Positions 1 through 22,500 of a stretch of 22,500 nt of DNA are shown here, one piece after another; position 1 is the stretch's first letter; the number at the start of each line of letters is the position of its first letter. A program made the position numbers and the translations under genes. This stretch comes from Tubiluchus corallicola. Lineage: Eukaryota; Priapulida; Priapulimorpha; Priapulimorphida; Tubiluchidae. The notes beneath the pieces are model-generated. The model saw nothing but the letters and a program-made list of their open reading frames with translations, was not told the DNA's origin and made no database searches. The DNA lies in contig JAQGDQ010001805.1 in assembly GCA_030141605.1 (NCBI GenBank), positions 1-22,500 of the forward strand, given 5' to 3'.

Positions 1-1482
1 CTTGCGGCCTAATTCAGGTTCCAAATTTGCAAGTATTATCACGACAATAATTCCTATTAAAAACCAGCTGCTTTTTATTTTCTCTGTTACACTCATGGCA
101 TTATGTCAATTATGCTGAAGTTATACAGATAATAAAAATTTCTCAGCAGATACGAAAATTGCCACGGAATTCAGCGTTGACAGGAAGTAACCAACAACAC
201 CTAGCATAGTGCGCACAAAGAACTTCCTGTAAATAGTTCTACGTTGCGCATTGATATTTTACATATGAGTGCACTCATTACGCCCAATACAATATGATGC
301 ACATCAGCAACCACAGCGAAATCGACTGAAGTAGTGGCTGATAAATGTCGTTTTTGAGATCTAGACCTATCTACAATTATCTAATGGAAAAAGACTATAC
401 TGCCACACTTTAGTGCATAGTTGTGTGCATGCATTATAAAAATCACTGGTAGGTGCTAGCACTAACCCATTATGAGCACTATTGAGCAGTGCATCCCAAC
501 GGAGACTGAGTACAAAGAGATTTTGGACTGAAAACTAATTGGCACAGTTAGGGCTAAAATTTGATATTTATAAATACTTAAATTGTATTTTTAATTCTGC
601 CATATGTGCAAGTAAAGTTATTCAAGAAAAGCAAACACTAGTTCCATCACAGTGCATGTTATTATTTACTAGGTAATATTTTAGTCTTATTTATCGCAAA
701 TGTCTGTTTATAAATTATAGGCTAAAAAATTTCGTATTTTTCACATTACTTTAAACAATTATGCTATAAGGTAATTAGTAACGAAATTTTAAAGCCGTGT
801 AAGGAACATTTGCACTTGACTCACATTATTATTGCAATAATACACAAACAGTTAAATTAAGCATTTCTGAGTAATCTTATTTTGAGGATACCTTTTACGC
901 TAGTTTACCATTGGTTCAAAAAGTAGCAGCTTGTTGCTCCTCTTTTGTCAAAGGATGGCGCCACATGCTTTGCACTGTGCCCTAAAAAATCTCTATTTAC
1001 TTGAAACATTCTTCTACAGGTACCATGTTTGTAGAACTCATGCCATTCCTACAGTTTCTACTGATTTATTATTAACGTTGTTAATTTTTAATTGATTGCA
1101 TCAGCTAAAATCACTGTCATGATAAAAAAGTCTTTTAAATTAATGAGCAAAAGTAATCTATTATGCATTACTGGATTATGTTCTCAATGGGCAGCGTCAT
1201 TGTCTCCCAAAATTGTATTGGGATTTTCCAAATTCTGTCGTTCACGACAATAGAATAAAATTAACTCAATTAAATCATTTAAATTAATTAAATTGCACTA
1301 AAAAACGAGTTTTGAAAAACAGCTTCAATAAAGAAGTGACAAAATATTAGGTCATTATTTTAACTTCATTAACTACAATTGTTTATGTCTTGATAATAAT
1401 TTCTCAATGAATGCAAATCTACTTATAGCACTGGATTTCCCAAGACATCTGTAGTTGTCTAAAATAAACTGTATGTATAACT
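1..1482. other. AT-rich noncoding stretch without recognisable gene
   Basis: I see no open frame of useful length, no RNA gene and no terminal-repeat element here. The sequence is AT-rich with many short A/T runs. It ends where the 65-bp minisatellite begins. It may be intergenic DNA or an intron of a gene whose exons lie outside the window. Confidence 0.5.
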
Positions 1483-2764
1483 GTCTGCTGGACATGTTTC
1501 TCAATGTTAGTATACCTGTGCAAGCAGGAGATCAAGGATCATAAGTCTGCTGAACATGATGTTTCTCAATGTTAGTATACCTGTGCAAGCAGGAGATCAA
1601 GGATCATAAGTCTGCTGAACATGATGTTTCTCAATGTTAGTATACCTGTGCAAGCAGGAGATCAAGGATCATAAGTCTGCTGAACATGATGTTTCTCAAT
1701 GTTAGTATACCTGTGCAAGCAGGAGATCAAGGTTCATAAGTCTGCTGAACATGATGTTTCTCAATGTTAGTATACCTGTGCAAGCAGGAGATCAAGGATC
1801 ATAAGTCTGCTGAACATGATGTTTCTCAATGTTAGTATACCTGTGCAAGCAGGAGATCAAGGATCATAAGTCTGCTGAACATGATGTTTCTCAATGTTAG
1901 TATACCTGTGCAAGCAGGAGATCAAGGATCATAAGTCTGCTGAACATGATGTTTCTCAATGTTAGTATACCTGTGCAAGCAGGAGATCAAGGATCATAAG
2001 TCTGCTGAACATGATGTTTCTCAATGTTAGTATACCTGTGCAAGCAGGAGATCAAGGATCATAAGTCTCAACAACAAAAACCCAACAAAAAGATCATAAG
2101 TCTGCTGAACATGATGTTTCTCAATCTTAGTATACCTGTGCAAGCAGGAGATAAAAGATCATAAGTCTGCTGAACATGATGTTTCTCAATGTTAGTATAC
2201 CTGTGCAAGCAGGAGATCAAGGATCATAAGTCTGCTGAACATGATGTTTCTCAATGTTAGTATACCTGTGCAAGCAGGAGATCAAGGATCATAAGTCTGC
2301 TGAACATGATGTTTCTCAATGTTAGTATACCTGTGCAAGCAGGAGATCAAGGATCATAAGTCTGCTGAACATGATGTTTCTCAATGTTAGTATACCTGTG
2401 CAAGCAGGAGATCAAGGATCATAAGTCTGCTGAACATGATGTTTCTCAATGTTAGTATACCTGTGCAAGCAGGAGATCAAGGATCATAAGTCTGCTGAAC
2501 ATGATGTTTCTCAATGTTAGTATACCTGTGCAAGCAGTAGATCAAGGATCATAAGTCTACTGAACATGATGTTTCTCAATCTTAGTATACCTGTGCAAGC
2601 AGGAGATAAAAGATCATAAGTCTGCTGAACATGATGTTTCTCAATCTTAGTATACCTGTGCAAGCAGGAGATAAAAGATCATAAGTCTGCTGAACATGAT
2701 GTTTCTCAATCTTAGTATACCTGTGCAAGCAGGAGATCAAGGATCATAAGTCTGCTGAACATGA
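1483..2764. repeat. 65-bp minisatellite, about 19 copies
   Basis: A 65-bp unit is repeated head to tail. Successive ATAAGTCTGC landmarks start at 1541, 1606 and so on. Counting CCTGTGCAAGCAG gives 19 copies. Most copies are nearly identical. A variant type with CAATCTTAG and GATAAAAGATC appears around 2099-2160 and 2570-2690, and the last copy is a hybrid of the two types. A 30-base A/C-rich segment disrupts the array near 2069-2097. The unit has stops in the frames I checked and is not coding. It lies 3' of the minus-strand PSMC1 gene. Confidence 0.96.
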
Positions 2765-3167
2765 AGCATTGAACTCTCACAGACAGTATCAGACCAAGAT
2801 AAAGAAAGTGCTTTTGACAAAAAAGTAATGATTACGCAAAGTAATAATATATTTTAACATTTATTTAATTAACCACATACATCTGCACAGTGTATACTGG
2901 AACTTCTTCTAATGAAATTTAATGCCAGGTTTTGTAGCAAAACAAAAAGTCAACACTGTGATTTATTGATATGATTAATGCTTAACCAAAATGTTGACAA
3001 AATCAAATTATATACAGATATTTTTTCAACTCGAATTCAAGTCACGCAAAACCATCTCACACATTCGAAAGAGTTTCTTGAATATGCATTCAAAAGAGAT
3101 ATGCAAGTCAATGTTAAATGTAGAACAACAAACTGATTTTAATAATTAGATCTTAGACTTTAACGTA
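2765..3167 (-). other. PSMC1 3' flank / probable 3' UTR
   Basis: This AT-rich stretch lies between the PSMC1 stop codon and the minisatellite. Read on the minus strand it contains two AATAAA hexamers, so it probably holds the 3' untranslated region. I see no other gene in it. Confidence 0.5.
2962..2967 (-). promoter_or_regulatory. candidate polyadenylation signal of PSMC1
   Basis: TTTATT on the plus strand reads AATAAA on the minus strand, about 200 bases after the PSMC1 stop codon. That is a plausible 3' UTR length. A second AATAAA at 2860-2865 is an alternative. I chose the proximal one by position only; the hexamer is frequent by chance in AT-rich DNA. Confidence 0.4.
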
Positions 3168-4490
<1,323 letters not shown>

Positions 4491-7400
4491 TTATAACTGG
4501 TGTATTTTACCGGTGACGGCAAGAAAAACCAAAGTTATACAAATGATTCAATAAAACTTGAAAAACACAAACAGGCACAAAATCAAGAATGACGAAGCCA
4601 AAGCCAGATCTGTGCAATGTAAATTCAGCTGTTGATTTATTACATCGTCAAATCGTTAAATTCATTCAAATATAATCTTTAGCTTTTCGTACGCCAACAG
4701 CTCATGGCTTTCGGACAAGAAAAAATTAAAATGAACGAAAAGCGAAAACACTCGATAAGTTGAGCTTTTTTAATATTTGAGAAGCATGTTAGAAAGTTTC
4801 GGCAGTAAAATTGTGACAAGCACGATGCGTAAGTGATAAAATCAATTTAAAATTCAGTCACTTCCCACTTGGGCTGGCAGTGCATTCATTTTGAGTAATG
4901 ATGACAACAACAGTTACAGTTGGGTAAAACTTGACCAATTTTATGGTATATTACACTGTCATTTTGTGGCATGACTCTTATTCTGATAACAATTAATACA
5001 TGTTTAATGATTGAAATATCTTGTTGATAGATTATGATTAATATAATTTTATGTGATTTATATTACATGAATCAATAATCTAATTTATTGTTAAGAAAAA
5101 TTGTTAAACAACCGGGAAATATAAGGTCATGTAGTGTTGTGGTGATTACAAGCTGTGCAAGTGGTACTTAGGCATGACAATTTTAAAATCATTATCTATA
5201 ACAAATCTCAGTAATATCTGGTGTTAGAATTTGCAGACTGATAGAACAAATCACGAAAATTTTGCACACAGTGAAAATAGTAAACATAAACTAATTTTGT
5301 AAACACAACAATGTAATGTCAACAAAAACAGAATTCCCAATTGCTAGACGCACGCACGTTAGTTGTACTTAACTTTAAAAATGTGATAATTTGCAGGCTG
5401 AACAGCCATGGTGCCCATCTACAAGCCATGGTGCATTGAACGTTTAGCATTGAAAAAGTCATACTAGAACATTTGTCATGCTATTTCTGCAATGGGGCAA
5501 TATTTTTAAGGTAAGCTTGCTGCACTTGATGTTGATGACATCATCGTATATGTGACGTTGCCTGTAATCCTAAAGTATAATCATGCACAAACTACGTCTA
5601 CTGATTTCAGTTGGCCATGCACTACTCTAATGAACTGGGCTTAATTTTCATCTCTGGATATTGCATTAAGCAAGTAAAAAACAGTTAAAAGTTAAGTAAA
5701 GGAAAAAAATTACACAAAATACTTTGCATAATAGATTTGAATGGTGAATTACTAACACTTATTATCTCGTCACAGTTTAATACCAAAGGCGTATAGCTCC
5801 AATGCTATGCCCTATCTGCCTCTGAATGCATGATATTGTGGGAAGTGACTTTGACGGAACAATGCTGTCATCCCTAAACTCAGATATCACGTTATAATTA
5901 TCGAAATCATACCAGCTGCAATGTACCAGGTGAGTGAGAGATAAAAAGACATCATAAAAACAGAGCAGAAGCCAACGTTGGAGACACATTTATCATATGG
6001 AATTATTACCACAGAAGTTTACCACTGCATATAATCTGTCAGTAATGGAAGGAGCGTGGTAATTTTCAGATAAAATGCGAATAATGTGTATATTTATTAA
6101 AATTTTACAAACTCGGTTTTGCAATTAGTGAAGCAAGTTAAACTCATTTACTGAAACAAATTTAGGGCTAAAATTGTTAAATTAAATGTATGTTTATAGA
6201 GTTGACTAATGTGTTATTGTAATGTATATAAGCTAGAGTTAGCCAAGAATAAGAGCTTCTATTGTTAAACTTAGATATTAATGGTGGTAATTCAATAAAT
6301 GTAATAATCATAGCATATAACAGGTTTAGTGTTCAAGTTTTGTCAAGTTGCTACAAACAAATACTCACAACTGGACCCGCAAAAATAACATGTAGGGATG
6401 GGTGTTAAAGCGCCGTGCTGGTGAATATTACATTTTCATACCAACTTACAATGACACGTACATTGTACCATCGAAAGACTTGTCGCCTATCCATGAGTAT
6501 GTGTGCCCTAAAAACTAAAAACAATCAAAGATAGATGTATTAGTTTCTACTGACTGTCTGGCAAATTAAGGGTCTTAAACTTTTGTTAGTTGCTATTATG
6601 GGAACTCATTCCATATAAATGTACAGCAAAAAACTGAAAGATCTTGCTCCATAAGACTTTTTAATCTTATAAATTATTTGCTAAAGTATTATTATTATTA
6701 CTACTTACTCAATATCCCTGTCCTCCTCATATAATACTAACTAAGCCTATACTATTCTAAATCAGCTGATGCCAGTGAGAATAGATGCTGCTTCAAATTT
6801 TTAGTATCATGATTAAAATTAACATTAATAACTGTAGTTTTAATTTAGTATTAAATGCAACTTAAATTTTGATACTTTGATACTGCATAATTATCTACCT
6901 ATCTATAATTCTATATAATACCCTTACATGTTAGTTTATCATCGTAATGTGCCCAACACCCGTTACATCTATTGTAGATACTGGGAAGGCAGAGTTCCAA
7001 AATAAAAGAACTCTGCCTTCACAACAGGTAAATACAGCAGTAATCAAGCAAAAAAACTAAACACTGCTACGCCAGCGGCTTGTCAGCGCCAGCAGCAGTA
7101 ATAACAGAAACCACAACAAGAAGGCAACAACAACAACAAAACAAAAATGGTAAAGCAGCAATAGCAATAACAAACCTTACACGTACCATTCCATTTTTAT
7201 GACTAAACCGCTTTTAATGGCACTATACTCGGCATACCCTAATCTCTTTGTTTTCTCATAAATGTATGCTGACAGCAGCAGCCTGAATTGAATTGAATTA
7301 TTCCGAAAACATAAACCGGCGACTATATTCACAGTAACGATAAACTTTTGCAAAGATTTGCGGTATTGCCTAGATTTTAACTAAATAAAAATTCAAAACA

Positions 7401-7508
7401 TTTCGGGGAGTTTTGACAACTACCAGTATTATAATTATGATAAAAACGGTGTCGCAGGCTACAATTTCTTGATACTTGTAGAACAGTATAATATTGTTAG
7501 TAAAAGTG
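4491..7508. other. intergenic region between divergent PSMC1 and OBI1 genes
   Basis: These 3 kb separate two start codons that point away from each other, so the promoters and 5' untranslated exons of both genes should lie here. I see no clear TATA box. Strong donor-like sites occur at 4829 (GTAAGTG) and 5930 (CAG before GTGAGT), with an acceptor-like TTGTAG ending at 7481. An untranslated OBI1 leader exon is possible but unproven. A 13-bp hairpin (6985-7020) and a CAA/CAG-rich stretch (about 7080-7160) are the only other structures I notice. Confidence 0.5.
6985..7020. repeat. perfect 13-bp inverted repeat (hairpin)
   Basis: The arms GAAGGCAGAGTTC (6985-6997) and GAACTCTGCCTTC (7008-7020) are exact reverse complements, separated by ten A-rich bases. 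It could form a stem-loop in DNA or RNA. I cannot assign a function. It lies about 490 bases upstream of the OBI1 start codon. Confidence 0.8.
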
Positions 7509-20919
<13,411 letters not shown>

Positions 20920-21109
20920 TTTTTATGTCATTAATTATTTTTTGTTTAGCAGTTTTTCTTAAATAACTAGTATTGTTCTTATAATCTACGATGGTGAAAA
21001 ATTACAGTTCGTATTTACATCGTAGTTGTAGAATTTATGTTTAATAATTTAGTATTATTTTAATTGGTTATTTTGGGCGAAACTTGTAGCTTTTGTTGTT
21101 CTACATTTC
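20920..21109 (+). other. OBI1 3' flank with a small stem-loop
   Basis: This is the sequence between the OBI1 stop and the TTAA of the downstream MITE, and probably the 3' UTR. I find no canonical AATAAA in it. An 8-bp stem, CTACGATG (20986-20993) with CATCGTAG (21018-21025), encloses a 24-base loop. The true polyadenylation site may use a variant signal or lie further downstream. Confidence 0.45.
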
Positions 21110-21113
21110 TTAA

Positions 21114-21677
21114 AACAAAACTAGACCCAATATTAAACTGCAGTTCAAAACAATCTACTCTTTAAAATATTGAAAGGAAACAAAATGACTTACGTGAAAG
21201 AATTATTACCACACAAACACAATTTCACATTCGCGTCACTAGTTCTTCGCTGTTACATGCATTTTGCCATTCGTTAAGTCAGACGGGCTCTAGCATTTTA
21301 GAAACACATTGCACAAAAAACGTGACCTGTATCTCTCAGTTCAGATGTGCTAGTTTGTGATGAACTGCACACGTTCGACAGCTCATGCGTGAGCACAGCT
21401 GTAAATTTGAAATTTGAATTTTTATTTTAAAACTTGCCTAGTTTTAGTACAACACAGTGAATACCTTGCAGTAGCACTATACTTCAATTTTTCCTTTTGC
21501 AAAAACTTCATGTTAGTTTGTGATGTCATCAACAGTTGGGCTCGCCCGCCACTAATTAAGTTATTAATCTATGATTTAATTATCAGAAACACCTTTGCAG
21601 TATTAATTGTGTTAAAATGTATACTTTTTATCGGCCTTGAAAATGGGGTAGTCTAGGAAAAATCACCCTGTCTTCCT
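21114..21677. mobile_element. piggyBac-like MITE, copy 3 (564 bp), downstream of OBI1
   Basis: TTAA flanks it at 21110-21113 and 21678-21681. It aligns along its length with 13077-13686, in the same orientation, through shared stretches such as CAATCTACTCTTTAAAATAT and AATTATTACCACACAAACAC. It lacks about 45 bases found in the other copy. The ORF at 21414-21656 is the partial counterpart of that copy's ORF and is not convincing as a gene. Confidence 0.85.
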
Positions 21678-21718
21678 TTAAAGGGAAATTTTAAAGTATG
21701 TCTCAAAATTTTTTTCGT

Positions 21719-21952
21719 TACATTACTTTGCATTACATTACATACAAGTACGTTACATTACTTTACATTACATTACATTACATTACATTACAAGTACGTT
21801 ACATTACATTACATTACATTACTTTGCATTACATTACATTACAAGTACGTTACATTACATTACATTAGAAGTACGTTACATTACATTACATTACTTTGCA
21901 TTACATTACATTACAAGTATGTTACATTACATTACATTACTTTGCATTACGT
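21719..21952. repeat. ATTAC pentanucleotide satellite with higher-order units
   Basis: Runs of CATTA are punctuated at intervals by AAGTACGTT and by ACTTTGCATT, giving longer repeating blocks of roughly 30-50 bases built on the 5-bp unit. It is not coding. Confidence 0.93.
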
Positions 21953-22500
21953 TTAGCCGTTTGAAATACATACGTAACTGAAAAAGTTCTCAATATATTT
22001 TAAAATGCTCACAGCAGTTGGTAAAACGTCACGATTTACGATCACATTATCCACCAAAAACGTCACTTGTTCTACAAAAAAATGACATTATCAATCTAAT
22101 TGGTAAGATAAAGCTATTTATAACTCTCAAGCTATCTACAGCCTTGCTGCAAGTCCTGTGTGCAATAAGTCTGCATTTAGGCGATATAAGATTTCAAGGA
22201 GATTTTTTTTATAGTTTTTTGTAAGAAAGAAATTTTCTTGTGTTTCAAACACCATTATTTAACTGTTTTTTACCATTGTAACTAAATAATTTTAGATATC
22301 TTGTCTTTTGTGTTATGTGCATAAATATACTTTCAAAAGTGTTAATTATGGACTAAACAATTTGATACTAAACTATACGATGCAATACGATAACAATACT
22401 AAAGTACACTAAAAACTAAGTATAGTTTATTCTTACTGTAATTGTTCTTGTAAATAGTGTATAAAGTCTGTTGTGGTGAGGATCCTAAATCATGTTGTAG
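21953..22500. other. AT-rich flank without recognisable gene
   Basis: The only open frame (22018-22224, 68 codons) has a hydrophobic, low-complexity product with no known motif and no splice context that I can support. I see no other structure up to the window end. Confidence 0.5.

Noticed and set aside
1483-2764. CRISPR array
   Set aside because: The whole 65-bp unit is repeated with no unique spacers, and the context is a eukaryotic genome.
5487-5512. CYFCNGAIFL followed by AAG/GTAAGC as a RING first exon
   Set aside because: The donor phase (2) does not match the phase-0 start of exon 2, and the spacing to the next Cys is wrong for OBI1.
5799-5837. A frame reading MLCPICL, resembling the start of a RING finger, as the first OBI1 exon
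   Set aside because: A TGA follows directly after CPICL and no GT donor is available. The exon at 7509-7568 fits homology, phase and donor.
6389-6975. A TIR element bounded by GGGTGTT and AACACCC
   Set aside because: Only seven bases match, the flanks show no target duplication, and there is no second copy in the window.

Overview
This is nuclear DNA of an animal. It is AT-rich, its genes contain spliceosomal introns, and it is dense in transposon-derived and tandem repeats. Both recognised genes belong to families found in metazoans. One of them, OBI1/RNF219, keeps the vertebrate exon boundaries at the positions I can compare. The short non-autonomous transposons and a CR1/RTE-like LINE tail suggest an invertebrate, but I cannot name the phylum from this window.

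Layout: 1-1482 has no recognisable gene. 1483-2764 is a 65-bp minisatellite of about 19 copies. 3168-4490 (minus strand) is a complete single-exon gene for the 26S proteasome ATPase PSMC1/Rpt2. 4491-7508 is the intergenic region between two divergently transcribed genes. 7509-20919 (plus strand) is a six-exon gene that I reconstructed by splicing; it encodes a 706-residue orthologue of the RING E3 ligase OBI1 (RNF219). Its exons are 7509-7568, 8562-8694, 10269-10420, 15782-15988, 17871-17959 and 19440-20919. The small ORFs in between are not separate genes. 20920-22500 holds a MITE and an ATTAC-type satellite.

The OBI1 introns hold several mobile elements whose ends can be placed to the base. 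There are two 522-bp hAT-type MITEs with TIR CAGGGATGAGAAT, one with a perfect 8-bp target duplication. A second hAT-type MITE, also with a perfect 8-bp duplication, contains a 190-bp CT tract. A three-member family has TTAA ends (piggyBac-like), and its third copy lies just downstream of the gene. There is also a pogo-like TA element, a TA-flanked element whose subterminal repeat has expanded into a 42-bp minisatellite, a tRNA-derived SINE, and a frameshifted non-LTR reverse-transcriptase tail.

The two genes act in different processes: proteasomal unfolding, and ubiquitylation at replication origins. Nothing in the sequence shows co-regulation beyond the head-to-head arrangement about 3 kb apart. 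The most interesting biology is in OBI1 exon 6. A tandemly expanded region carries about 14 Ser-Gln sites interleaved with Ser-Pro-Lys sites, and the C-terminus looks like a cyclin-docking motif next to a CDK site.
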